Source of the DNA: Acanthosoma haemorrhoidale
Taxonomy: Eukaryota > Arthropoda > Insecta > Hemiptera > Acanthosomatidae
NCBI GenBank assembly: GCA_930367205.1
Contig: OV884009.1
Location: forward strand, 87,627,189-87,691,188
Direction: 5' to 3'
Length of the DNA: 64,000 nucleotides
Shown here: positions 1-11,699 of the stretch, in pieces
Numbering within the stretch: the stretch's first letter is position 1
Layout: each line of letters begins with the position of its first letter
Translations under genes and position numbers: made by a program
Notes under the pieces: generated by a model
The model's input: the letters and a program-made list of their open reading frames with translations, nothing else
Told to the model about the DNA's origin: nothing
Databases searched by the model: none

Positions 1-1325
1 CATGAATTAATTTTTAAACCAATAGGGCAGTTAATGAATTAAATTAATAACTTAGTTATTTAGGAAGTAATTATTTAAAATGCTAAAAGTGATATGTAAT
101 TTATTATCGCAAAGCTTAATCGGATCATTTAACCAAAATAAAGTGTTAACGACGAAAAAGACGACGCCCAAAGCGTTCATAAAATATGGTAAATAATTCC
201 GTGTACGGAAGTTTGCTGGAGTACAGACTCGCGTGGCACAAATGTGGCGCAATTACTATTTGGCAAAGTGAACCAAAACAGACCTAGGAAGCCTTTTTTT
301 AGTAGCATGTAACCAACTAAAAAAGAACTTATAAATAACATATATTTTTCAAGTCGTAAATAAACTAATTAGCAAGGTAAAAAATGTTATTACAAGCCTT
401 TTCTAGAAATTATCCATGTTAAACAATTACTATACCTTCCTACTATTACGCGATGGGGTACGTTGCTGGAAAAAAGTTTTTATATAGTATATCTTATGCA
501 GAAAATTTTACACAGTTTAAATCTATTACTGCTAATTATCATAAAAAGATGTTCAAAAAGTATTCCAAATAATTCAGAAGAGCAAAGACCCTCAAGATTT
601 ACCGTTCGTAAATAAAAAAAAAAAAAAATCATTTTATTGGTGTCAATAATTAAACAAACGATTAAACAACTCGAGCGTTTCAGTTAGGAACGAATACGCA
701 ACTATTAATCATGAATATTTTAAATGCCTAAATTCATAAATCTTTGATTGAAATTTATAATTACACTTTTTTGGTGTGTTTATGAATTTATGAAGTGTGA
801 AACACAAAATGCTTAGAGCAGATTAGCTTACCGAAAAGTATATTGATTTAGCTGCTCATAAATCCGGGGTCTGCGCTGTTATATATTCTATTAATAAAGT
901 ATAACTGCTGGAAAATGCAACTCCTAATTTAAAATAGGCAATAGTAAGTAAGAGATAGATAGACAGTAACTAACTGAAATCATATTAATAAAAGTTAGTT
1001 ACACAATGTACCGTTCTAAAATTCTTCAACTGGCTTGGACTTAAATTTTGACCCTAGCCCCACTTGGAGAGACTTGGAGCTGCAGCTTGAAGTTCCCAAA
1101 AAGGTTAAGCGGTCTGGAGACCTTTCCTTATATCAGGAAATATCAGTGATCTGGCTGTAGACTTTCCTTTTCACTTCTCCAAAAACTGAGAATAAAAGTT
1201 AGGTGTTCCTGTCACAGTCATGCACTGGTCCTTTATCCCCCCACTCCTCCTGTTCTACTGCGATGTCATACAACAAAGACGAAGGATTTATGAAATAAGT
1301 TTATGTTTTGTTTTAAAGAAAACAA
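1..1325. other. AT-rich non-coding stretch
   Basis: There is no coding signal. The stretch is AT-rich with short A runs (for example near 616-628). No repeat family described elsewhere in this window was recognised before about 1326. Confidence 0.6.
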
Positions 1326-1960
1326 ATTTCACATATACATACAGTTATCAAAACCAATTCGAACTATCGAATAGAACCATGGGCCAAATCGTCGAACATT
1401 GAATGCAAACGTTCCGATCTAAAGTCCTCAGAATTGCAGTCAACGCACCCTTACATTACAAACTCATCCCTTCACAGAGATCTCCATGCGCCAACGTTAC
1501 TCGGCCTTATACCTTCAAGATTTTCCAAAACCTATCCGCTTATCTAAATCATATTATCAACTCCTTGTCAAGTAACACTCATTCTTACAATCCTCCTCGT
1601 TGCTTAAAAACGACGGTTGCCTCCCGATCTAGTGTAAATAGATATGAAAATCATGGAGTCCTGGCACTGGTCATCGTGAGACATGAGTGGGAATGTCTTG
1701 ATCGTCTGTGGCTCTCTTCCTCTCTCTCTCTGGTCTTCGCTAGATAGCGGAACCGTTGGATTGGGAGAGGGGGCTCCACTGCTTCCGGCCTTTTGTCAGC
1801 TTGCTGGGGGAATCGCTTTGGGGATGGGGGGGGGCTCCTTGGCAGTATGTACATAATGTATGAACGTCGGTATAAATCGAATTGTACATAGGTATAATTG
1901 AATTTTTACACCACAATTACTAATGCTGTATAAGCAAATTGTAATTTTCTAATAGACCTC
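1326..1960 (+). mobile_element. Jockey-like (family J, second subtype) 3' end, degenerate
   Basis: This is the worn 3' end of a non-LTR retrotransposon. The residues around 1400-1640 resemble the C-terminal part of the J reverse transcriptase at 17352-18125: they share FRSKVLR, a VNAP motif and a YNPPR motif, broken by stops and frameshifts. After it comes a 3' UTR starting near 1655 (CATGGAGTCCTGGCACTGG) and ending near 1960 with GCAAATTGTAATTTTCTAAT. The same UTR recurs at 48528-48840, so the two form a subtype distinct from the copies at 17351 and 51751. It cannot be coding in its present form. No target-site duplication was recognised. Confidence 0.7.
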
Positions 1961-1970
1961 TTTAATTTTT

Positions 1971-4900
1971 TTTTCTCAAAAAGAATCGCGACAGCTTTTC
2001 TGAAACTTTATAACGACGAAAGCCCCATTAGGTGTGCATCATAACTTGCAATAAATTTGAAGAATGAACTAGAGATGAAATTTATAAGGAAGGAGATCAA
2101 TCAGCATTACGTAACAAGAATCAAGATCACATTGAATTTACTGATCCGACATGAATAGAAACGAATCTCGGTTAAACGAAACCACCTCGATGTATATAGT
2201 AGAATCTATAAAACTCCCCCCATCTCGTCCCTATCATGAAGCCATACCACCGCATTCCACCTAAAAAACAGAATTAAAAAAGTGCCAGCTCAGAATCCTC
2301 GAATAAAACACATCTGACTATACTTCCTAAATTCATGAGTTCATTATGAAAAATAAAGACAAGAATTCCGTCCGAAGTATTGTTTTTTATTCAGAACGTT
2401 TTCGACAGCTCGAAGCAGTCGTCAACTTCTAGCAGGTATTCACCGTTACCACGAAGACTATTCTCTCGAAGTTCGACTTCGAAGGAAATCCACGGACTAC
2501 ACACACGTATCACATATTATTAATCGGGACGTGAAGACCTACACCAGGGGTTGCCATCCCAAGGTTTCGGTACTAGCGATGTTTTATTCTGTGGCCTGCG
2601 GCCAATATGCCCAGGATTATTTTTTTAAAAGTTTATCTATTCAACAACTATTGCCCTCACAGACCTGTGATACCTGTGTGACAAAACTGTCGTGTGACAA
2701 AACTTATATGAAATTTGGCCAATGTCTCCAAGTGGTTAATAAGTATCGGTTGGCATCCTCTGATGTTATCTGAAAATCAAAATTTACCTGTATGGCTCCT
2801 TTTACGGCTAGAATTCTAGCTATCCTAACCCTCCTTTTTTGATCAATTTATTGAAGTCTTCTCACTTTATTACTCAGTCCTTTTCAATCGCTGTTACAGT
2901 AGTTACGCATGTACGTGTAATATAGTTTTCGATTAGAATCATACAGCCTAATAAGAGTAGAATTTTAGAGCTACGCAGCATGAAAGTGATTCCATAAGTA
3001 CCTTTAAGAAACACTCCCGGCCCTTTTACTTCTGAAATGTGCAAGCGGAAATACCAAAAGGACATCGGAACGAGTGTTCAATAATTGGGATGAACGGTTT
3101 CTGTTTACGTTTGCATCCGTATCAAAATCAGTGAGTTTGATCTGTGGTGGTAATGTTCACTCTATATGGCCCACGACTGAAAAAAGTTTGAAATAAAAAA
3201 ATACAAAATTACGTGTTGGTAATTAGGACGTTGAGATCTTCAATTTTATGCCTACTCAAAAATTGTTTTTTTCTGGAACGAATAATTAATCAATGACATA
3301 TACTCGTATTTTTTGGAGCTATTATTTTCATGTATTTCTTATATCGAATTGGACCTCCCAGTAAAATGTCTCCAGCGTGAACAGAGAAGCTGCAAAGACT
3401 GAATAGGCAGACAGATTCACGGGTGAAAATACAGAAGTTTCTGGTTTTGAAAAAAATTAACCTAAAAAGATCGTTAAGGAAAGGTACGATAATATTTTCC
3501 AAAGGAATGCGGATTCACGTTCCGATGCTTCAAGGCATACCACAATTTTTTTCTATCGTCAATCCGAAATCACGTTTTTTTCTACTTAGTTCTTCTAATA
3601 TGTGAATTAAAAAAGTTCCTTGTTTCTGCGACAATTACAACTATTTGCCATCACAAGTTTGGTATACTTGATTCGTAACTGAAAATGACTATTAAAATGA
3701 CCATAACAACGCTTTTTATAATTAGGATTACGCAATTAGGATGTAAAAACGTGAAATAATGAAGCCATTTAGAATTAATGTTCTAATTTAAAACAGTGTT
3801 TAAAGGTTTCCTATCCCTGAATGGGAAGGTTCTACTTCATTCAACTACGGGCAAGCGTCATTCGTTTGTGTGTTTATGACTATAATGATGAACCTAAAAA
3901 TAATGAAATCGAACTGAAATTTTACAGGTATGTTACAAAACGCTTCGGACTAGACCGTACATCTTTTGGTAATTATAGAGTAACGCTAAATACGTGGAAA
4001 AAAAAATAAACTAGAAATTTTAGAATATTGTGCCATGTAACTATTAACGAGTAGATTTTATTTCAGATTTAGTAGATTTTGTTTTTGAAATGAAATGAAA
4101 TAGAAAATTTTGTGTAGGAGACAAGGATATAAATCATGTTCCATCCGATTTCTTTAAGGGTTTTGTCAATATCTTAGTTATTTAGATTTTTAAAAGTATT
4201 TTAGGACACAAATACAAGTAGTTATATATATATATATTCTAACTCCAAAACGGATCACTTGTATTTACATTTGACAAAACAATTTTTTTCAAAAAAGACT
4301 TTAAAGTCTCCAATTATATATTTATATTTTTACGTCTGCCGGCGTTTTGTCTTTTCATGCATCTTCAGGACTATGAACAGTATAATCTCCCTGATACACA
4401 AAACTTCATTTAAAAATTGTAAAAAAACATGTAAGGATGTTGCATTTCTATTGTCTATGAGATTTTTCCCATTCGGTACGCAATGGTAAAAAAATATGAG
4501 CAACTATTTTGAAAAAATGTATTATACATAACTCGTGAAGATTCCTTAACGGGTAAAACGTTGATGAGCGATGTACAAATAAAACAAAAAATAAAATAAT
4601 TGAAAAGACATATTTTTTGAAACATTAGTTTTTTTGTCTCATAAATATTTAAATAGTATTCAAATCCCGAAGTATCTCTCAAAATTCTTCACTTTCTAAA
4701 TTCTTTATTTTATATCATTCATAATTAAAGTAAAAAAAAAAAATTGAGGAGGCTGATTTTTGGTTTAACTTTATGTTCACAGATAGGTCAATATATGAAT
4801 AAAATAAGATAAATATTTACATTTGGTTGGCATATAATAGTACTGAGCATCGCTTTCTGGTTCTGAGTTCTCGTCCTGAGGCAGCGGAGACCTGACTGGC

Positions 4901-6080
4901 CTGCGGACTGCCATCGCACTGCCCCCTGTTCCAGCTACTTACATAACCTCACAACACTTACGTAACACCTATCCACTTCTTCCTACCTTGTATTTACTTA
5001 TTTCGTTTATTTACTTGTTTTTTTCTTATTTATTTCTGTTTATGTTTACATGTACTAAATCGTACTAACAAAATATATACTATAAGTGCCTACTCCGAGA
5101 CTGGGGGTTTTACCTTTAAACACATGAAAAGGATGAATCGTGCGTATCTCTGTTTGTGGATAATCCAACGGTTTTAGATTTAATCCAATCGATCTGAAAA
5201 TTTTAACGTCGACCCCCCCTACATCGACAGATAAGACGATTACGTAATGCTTAAATATTATAAAAGAAAATATGAGAAACAAATGTGCGCTGTTTTTTGA
5301 GTCACAACTCAAATGTTATTTCTGAGTTCTCTGGAGAGAGAGAAAATAATGTATTGCGATTTCATTTCATACACTTATGTACAATTATAAGAACAGATTG
5401 AATACAGCACTCATTTTCATATTGTTATGTAATTGAAATTAATTAAAAAGCAAAATTTTTTTAATAATTATAGTTTATTTTTTTGTTAAAATAGGGGAAT
5501 AGTTTGTTTGTAGTATTTGATACTTTTAATTTGATATTTTGAGTTTCCGACGGTACAGTTATTCGGTGGTTTTATTTAAAGCTGTTTCAAGTCTATTCTT
5601 TATTGTGCGATAAGATTGGCAGTATAGCGATGTGTTCCTGAAAATCGATATTTCTACTGTGTTCTCGGTATAAAAAGTTATTTTGGATTTAAAGAGAAAT
5701 AGAGAAAAAAATATTTATTGCAATTTCTTTACGGCAGGCCTTTGAAAACTTATCTTAGATTTGATTGTGTACGTGTAATAAATACTCCATTTTTTTTTTA
5801 ATTTTTACTCCATCAAGTAGTAATTTGTAATGCTCTATTGTTTTAGTCAAAAATATTTCTCTGTTTGACTTCATTTTACGTAAACCTCAATTTATTATTT
5901 CTTCTTGGAGTGTTAAATACATTTAATTACACCTATTACATCCAAGATAAACAAAAATTGTACGTTACGTCTTTAATTATGAAAGTTGGGAATTTGTGTA
6001 TTTAAATAAAGGTGTTGCCAGGTGTACCCGTTCTTTGCCTCACCCAGAACTGGTGCAATGTTAACAGTTATTGCGTGAGT
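1971..6080. other. AT-rich non-coding stretch with scattered old repeats
   Basis: No gene was recognised. It contains a hammerhead-like motif near 2388-2440, a short member of a dispersed degenerate repeat near 3345-3395, a second hammerhead-like motif near 4335-4375, a short (TA)n near 4225-4240, and one copy of a GA-led dispersed repeat near 5325-5450. Open frames of 60-85 codons here look random: they are AT-driven and have no recognisable domain. Confidence 0.5.
5325..5450 (+). repeat. Dispersed repeat, GA-led, copy 1
   Basis: A GAGAGAGAGA-rich start runs into a segment with TATTGCGATTT and then AAGAACAGATTGAATACA. Similar segments lie at 28165-28245 and 29560-29665 in the same orientation, where the core reads GCAATGATAAGAACAGATTG. 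It is possibly the 3' end of an old retroelement. The family was not identified. Confidence 0.5.
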
Positions 6081-6085
6081 TCACA

Positions 6086-6163
6086 GGACTAGCTAGCTCG
6101 CTTGGTAGAGCGCCCGACGGAGATATTGGAGAGGTCCGGGATTCGAATCCCGATCCTGCTGTT
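6086..6163 (+). repeat. tRNA-like sequence, probably a SINE head or tRNA pseudogene
   Basis: It carries an A-box-like TAGCTCGCTTGGTAGAGC and a B-box-like GGGATTCGAATCCC at tRNA spacing. The D arm folds as GCTC/GAGC and the ends pair weakly (CAGGA with TCCTG). The anticodon arm is poor (CCGA with TTGG around an oversized loop) and the T stem-loop is a palindrome with an eight-base loop, so a working tRNA is unlikely. Immediately downstream is T-rich sequence. A tRNA-derived SINE head fits best. No anticodon is assigned. Confidence 0.5.
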
Positions 6164-6169
6164 TTAATT

Positions 6170-6995
6170 GTTAATTTTTCCTTGCCTAAAAATTATTAAT
6201 AAATAATAAATTTGTCCATAGATCAGTCCTTAACAGAAATTTATATTAATATTATTTTATAATAATAATGGTTCATTTTGTTCCTTCAACTTATGTATAT
6301 ATCTAAATAGTAGTGATTTATATGATATAATAATAACTAATGTGTTTAACTCGCCTTCGAACATTTAATTAATATATATTTAATACAACTATAAAGTTTT
6401 ATTAAATACATATTAATTAAAGGTTTGAAGGTGAGCTCGACATATGAATTAATCCATGTAATGGTTTTTTTTTTGTTTCCTCTATAAGTTTAAAAAATAT
6501 GATTGTATAAATAACTAACTTTAAGGCAATTAAAACATATCATTTCTGTTACGTATGGTAACGAGTTGTATGCATGTTTTTCTGAAAATAAACTTAAATA
6601 ACAGAAAATAAACAGAAAATTAAATATAACATTTCTACTCAAAAACATTAAGTAGACATATGGTAAATATTTAATATATACTTCGTGAGGTGCTTCCAAC
6701 TCGCATATAAACCATTTCTTGATATGTTTCCTTCGGGTATATATGCTTTTTATGTTGGCATGCTTGTATATATATTAAAAAAATTATGATAATTAACTAA
6801 ATTTATTTCACAAGTTAATTAATTTCAAGTTTAAATCAAGACTTCGGTCTATATAAATCCTGACCTGCGTGGTCAGATGAGATTTAGACATTCTGAACCA
6901 GTAGGATAGGACTGCTTTCCCAAGTCGTTCCTTCCAGTTTAGAAACTTAGGTACTTACCAATACGAAGCCCTCTTAACTAATTGTAAACTGGTTC
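6170..6995. other. AT-rich non-coding stretch
   Basis: No gene or repeat was recognised apart from AT-rich low-complexity sequence. Confidence 0.5.
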
Positions 6996-6999
6996 CCAA

Positions 7000-7210
7000 C
7001 TTTTAAAACAAAATTAGCACTGAAGCGTAGTTATTAATTTCATTTCGACCACTTTATTACATAATTTTACACCTAAATTTTTAAGAATTGGGTCTCTTTA
7101 AAGAAATTGTATTTATTTAGGAATATTTGTGTATAAATCATTTTTTTTATTGAAACAAACCGTTACACTACTAAGTTGAAAATCATGTCCCCTACCATGG
7201 ATGGCTCATC
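7000..7210 (+). repeat. Dispersed repeat R1, copy 1
   Basis: It begins near AAATTAGCACTGAAGCGTAG and runs through GGGTCTCTTTAAAGA and TTTTTATTGAAACAAACC to a CCCCTACCATGG segment. The same order of motifs recurs at 9345-9660 and 11455-11690, all on the + strand. It has no coding capacity, and the element class was not identified. Confidence 0.65.
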
Positions 7211-7214
7211 AACA

Positions 7215-9340
7215 CTTAAGTAGTCCAATAATTTTCATCAATATCCTATTCCATTTTAATAACTTTAACAGAGTAGCTTGGTCATTATGTATGCACTTGA
7301 ATTCACCATTAGAACAATCAATTTCTTGGGATCGAATTATTATGTAAAAAATATAAACAAACATATTACATTTATTTACTTTTTCGTGTGTAATTCATGT
7401 ATTTCACATTAGGATATTCATACGGTAAATATAAATTCAGTGGATCCTTTAAAACCCAGCGTTCTATAAAATTGGCACTGACTAATCTCATTTGTCAAAA
7501 CTAGGTAATTTTGATCCCAGATTTCCCAACTCCATTATTTCTAGAAATAGTAACAATCAATTAATATGTAATAAACAGAATAATTAAAAAAACATTTGTG
7601 TACCTTGAGAAACATTAGAATCTGGGAAGACACAAATAGTGATGGATTTAAATGTAAATTTATAAAATCAGCCGAAAATTACGTAATGCAGAAAATAATT
7701 TTAAGCCAGTCAGTTGCTTAAATGCAGTATTTCAGGCAGGAACCACGCCAGGACGGAATTCGACCTAATCGTCTTCAGGTACAATCCTTATTAAAAATAC
7801 AAGTTTATCTAAGGATCTTCCTAACATTCCTGTAACAGGAATCACGCTGTTTTATACGCAACGGCTAAATATTTTACCAATACACCAATGACGGGAATTA
7901 GTCAATTTTATTGTTGGTTTCCAAACCTTTTTTTTTTGTTATATCTTTAAAATTTAAATTGCGTTGCCGGCCATAAGTAGGCCTTGGCAGCGGGAAAAAA
8001 CTATGATTTTCGAGCCTAATAGCTTATAACGTTAGCATTTAACGTCATGCAAAGCTGAATTGATTAATAGATTTGAAATCGACTGGGCCATTGTGTCCCA
8101 TGCAGGGGTCCCTCGATAAATACTTTTTTTATTACCGGAGATCATGGAGGTAGGTAATTTTTAAAAATAGTGGGATAAATTTCACAACTAATTCTTCATA
8201 ATAATATCTAAGATAGTGGGGAGATGTTAGTACAAAGGGTGAACCCAAAGAAATCCCAGGGAGGGATCAAAGTCCCAAGTGTACTTGAGTGCAATGAGAT
8301 ATTCTCCAGGTCAAGAGTAGCCAACCTTTTTCGGTCGTTGGCCACAATCGTGTATCCACAAACTCTGGCTGGCCAAGCCCCCTCCCCCCCTCCAACCCAA
8401 ACTACCCTTACCCATCACACTTTTTTGTGATGTTTGTGGTTTCATACTGTGTGAGTGTTCTGCGGTTCACTCAAAAAAGCGTCGCGGCACACAAAGTTCC
8501 CTTTACACGCTTACCACATTTTTTGGCTGAAATCGTTTAAGTTAGTGACTGATGTGGTTAAAGGCAGTTAGGAACTTCAAAATCCAGATTGTTGTTCTAA
8601 CGTGAGGTGGTATTTTCTGTTTTTCAGACTGCTGAATTTCCTGTCTCGAATGTGGTTTACAAGTCGAGTTGTAATCCAATGGCTCTGTGCCCGTTATGAG
8701 TAGAGGAGGGTTTTAGAAATTCGTTCGGATCTACGTCATAAGTTGAAATTAATGTCGAGTAACACTATCATTACATTTTTGTTTTTTTACATTTACACAG
8801 ATATGTAGTATAAAATATAGAATTTCAAGCGAATCTATTTACAATTTCTTTTTGTATGTCCTGTAGCTACATTATATACAAGCTCTAATATATAAAATGT
8901 AATGCTCTGCAATGTACAAAGTATAATGATGTACATTATACGTGAATGGACTGAAGTTACTAAATTTAGTCCATTCATGTATTCATGCGAATAAATCGAA
9001 GTGAGCTAGTAGACATATTGGTTGTTTACAGGACATAAGCGTGCATCGCGGATTTTAACTTAGCCACCTCGAATCAAGAAACGTTTCCTACAGTTTATTT
9101 TAATGTATTTTTCAGGTGAGTATTAAAGGAATAAGCCCACGTTGAATTTACATAAATTTTGTATACAACAGAGCAGACAAACACAACGTGCTTTGTTCTC
9201 TCTATGGTATTCCTATTAAAGTTTGGATTTATATATGCCTTTGATAAAATTCATTTCGTAATTTATGCAAATTTAATATGATGATGTTGGAATTTTTGAA
9301 ATTTTGCATTTTAACATTATAATAAAATATAACACAGAAG
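7215..9340. other. AT-rich non-coding stretch
   Basis: No gene was recognised. Around 8307-8365 there is a short GC-richer patch with AGTAGCCAACCTTTTTC, which resembles hAT terminal sequences, but no partner end or transposase was found. Confidence 0.5.
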
Positions 9341-9344
9341 TGTA

Positions 9345-9660
9345 GTTATTCTTTTGCCTTATTACATTATCCAAGGCTAATTTTAATTAATTTTATAATT
9401 GTTTTGTAGTATCATTATTTTACTTTAATTTTTATTGCGTTTTAAAATGTAAACCAAAATTAGCACTGAAGCGTAGTTATTACATATATTTATTACATAA
9501 TTATACATCTACGTTTGTAAAAATTAGGTCTCTTTAAAGACATTATATTTAGTTAGGAATATTTATGTTCAAATAACTTTTTTTTTATTGAAACAAACCT
9601 TTCTTTTTTGAATTATTCAAGGCAGATTTGAGTTTAAATTCGTGTCCTCTACCATACTCA
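9345..9660 (+). repeat. Dispersed repeat R1, copy 2
   Basis: The longest of the three R1 copies. It shares CCTTATTACATTATCC and CGTTTTAAAATGTAAACC with copy 3, and the CACTGAAGCGTAG to TACCAT block with copy 1. It ends where the second-family non-LTR element begins (ATTGTCGGGTCGTCAC at 9661), so that element appears inserted into or beside it. Confidence 0.65.
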
Positions 9661-11390
9661 TTGTCGGGTCGTCACTAGGGCCACTAGGGGGCTCAGTTTA
9701 TACCTGAGTATCCCCAAAGTGGTGAGGAGACGCCCAGCGTGGGCTAGGATCATTACAACCTCTTACCCGCCGTCCGGCGACCGCCCAGAAAGAGATAGAG
9801 CGGGTGGACCTATGGTATTTCACCCTGGCTGCCGACCTAGTTAGAGGGCAGCTTTAATTCGCTTTGATCTGACTCCATAACATCTTTAGAAGGTGTATGT
9901 GCCCCGACAAAGCACTGTGATCAGGAGAAGAGGTACAAGGTAGGTTTATAGGTAGTTTATGTGGTCTTGGAATGACCACGAATTCACACTCGGTATCTAA
10001 GGGTAGGCGAAAACCGTCCGAATCCCACAGCTAAGTGTGAGCTGGAGAGAGGCAGAGTGGATTGCCGTGGGAGACACTGCTGGTAAAATTTGCAGGGCCT
10101 CGGCAACCGTCGTCCGCGAGGGAGAGGTCTCTCCCAAGGAGGTGCTAGTTTTAGCGAGACGAAGGCAGGGATTCTCACTAGGAAGATGTGGGGTCAGACG
10201 ACGCCGGACTACAACATAGCGAGGTTTGGAAAGAGAGATGCAGAGGTAGTTGAATGAGAAGTCTATGGTTTTGAGTAGAGCAGCAGGCGCCAGTGCAGAG
10301 AGAGAGGATTTTTTTTTTCCATAGCTCTCAAACTTATAAAATTAGGATGTAGGAAAAATAAAAATAAAATTATTTTGGATTGATGGGTTCCTTTCACTAA
10401 GGGGAGACCCATTTGAAGGATGTATGAGAAGGATATGAGGTGTGGGATGCCTAAAGGAGGCGGAAGGGTCCGGGAAGGTAGTGAGAGTCTACCTATGGTG
10501 GAGCCTAGGGGAGATATGCCTACGCTGGATGAATTCGTCCACCGTAGGCAGCTCAAACATCTCATGAAGCTCACTCTTTCTTCGCTGCTCGAATGAAGTA
10601 CCTCTGACCACTTTCATCAGTATACCGTTTTGGAATTGTTGGAGTTTCTTAGCTGTCGTATACGTCAGATAACGAAATAGCGGTGCTCCATACAGCAGAG
10701 TAGGCCTTAGTATGCTCTTGTATATCAATAGCTTGAGACGCAGTGATAGATTGGGGGAAGTCAATAAATGCGTAAGCCAGTAAGACTTCGTGCGAGTATG
10801 CTTCAACTTCTTCGCAAAATGTTTACTAAAATGGAGGTGTCTGTCCATTTTAATATCCAGATATACTAGGTTGTTGGCTGGTGAATTTACCTCCGTTCCT
10901 ACTATGTAAGTAGTAGGAAGCGGGCTTTTTCCCTTTTGGAAGGAGAAAATTATACAGTCAGTCTTACCCGCATTTACAGAGATATTGAGTCTCCCCAACC
11001 CCTCACTGATCTGGTTACAGGCTACTTCAGCCTGTCTTAGAGCTACCTTGGCAATCATGCTGCTACTGTACACCGCTATGTCACCCGCGAAAGCAGTAAC
11101 TGTTTTGTTTTTGTAATGGGCTCCTACAATTTCAGACGTGTACACGTTGAATAGTACAGGGGATAAGACGGCTCCTTGGGGTACTCCACAGGTCAGTGGC
11201 ACAGCTTCTGAGAAGCTATCACCCACCCGCACCTGCAACGATCTGTTTTTCAGGAAGCTAGCCAGAATTGAATACAGTTGTTCCGGGCATTCGCGGTCAC
11301 AGAGTATTTGACACAGTGTCCCGTGAGACACCGAGTCGAATGCTTGGGTACAATCAATGGAAATCATAGCCGTGGCTATGCCGAAAAAAA
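9661..11390 (-). mobile_element. Non-LTR retrotransposon, second family, 5'-truncated
   Basis: On the - strand it reads as a reverse transcriptase fragment (11390 to 10489) followed by a GC-rich 3' UTR that ends at 9661. The terminus, seen on the + strand as ATTGTCGGGTCGTCAC, is shared with 18426-18820 and 62492-63010. Copies with one fixed end and variable other ends are typical of target-primed reverse transcription, so 9661 is taken as the 3' end and 11390 as the 5' truncation point. The 5' break falls at RT motif A, so gag, endonuclease and the RT fingers are missing. No poly(A) tail is seen. Confidence 0.75.
10489..11379 (-). pseudogene. Reverse transcriptase fragment of a Jockey/I/CR1-like non-LTR element
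   Basis: About 292 residues are open. They show RT motif A (SIDCTQAFDSVSHG), a region with SFLKNRSLQVRVG, motif B (CGVPQGAVLSPVLFNVYTS), motif C and the thumb (LKLLIYKSILRPTLLYGAPL). In motif C the family's [F/Y]ADD is FAGD, with one catalytic Asp replaced by Gly, so polymerase activity is not expected. The protein begins inside the palm, at the truncated 5' end of the insertion. The open frame has nevertheless survived, so the copy is probably not very old. A worn relative is at 55066-55346. The clade assignment is from motif style only. Confidence 0.8.
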
Positions 11391-11454
11391 TTACAACTTA
11401 GCTTAGTAGGTTAGTATTCAAATGTTTCCCCTTTTCCTCAAGCTAAAAAAAAAA

Positions 11455-11690
11455 TCAAATAATTTATTCCTTTGCCTTATTACATTATCCTAGACTAATT
11501 TTATAATTGTTTAGTATCATTATTTTACTTTAATCTAATGCTGTTAATTACATTTTTATTACGTTTTAAAATGTAAACCAAAATTAGCACTGAAGCGTAG
11601 TTGTTAATTTAATTTATATCTCTTTATTACATAATTTTACATCTACGTTTTTAAAATTAGGTCTCTTTAAAAACATTACTTTTTCTGTTG
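11455..11690 (+). repeat. Dispersed repeat R1, copy 3
   Basis: It carries CCTTTGCCTTATTACATTAT, then CGTTTTAAAATGTAAACC, CACTGAAGCGTAG and GGTCTCTTTAAA, in the same order and strand as copy 2. It ends near 11690, short of the TTGAAACAAACC motif present in the other two copies. With copy 2 it brackets the RT fragment at 9661-11390. Confidence 0.6.
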
Positions 11691-11699
11691 CTTCCAGTG

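Noticed and set aside
2537..2610. hAT-like terminal sequence (CCAGGGGTTGCCATCCCAAG)
   Set aside because: Resembles the CAGGGGT-type ends, but no matching opposite end, duplication or transposase was found.
8307..8520. hAT-like terminal sequence (AGTAGCCAACCTTTTTC) and GC-rich patch
   Set aside because: Suggestive only. No second end or 8-bp duplication was found, and the 68-codon frame through it has no domain.
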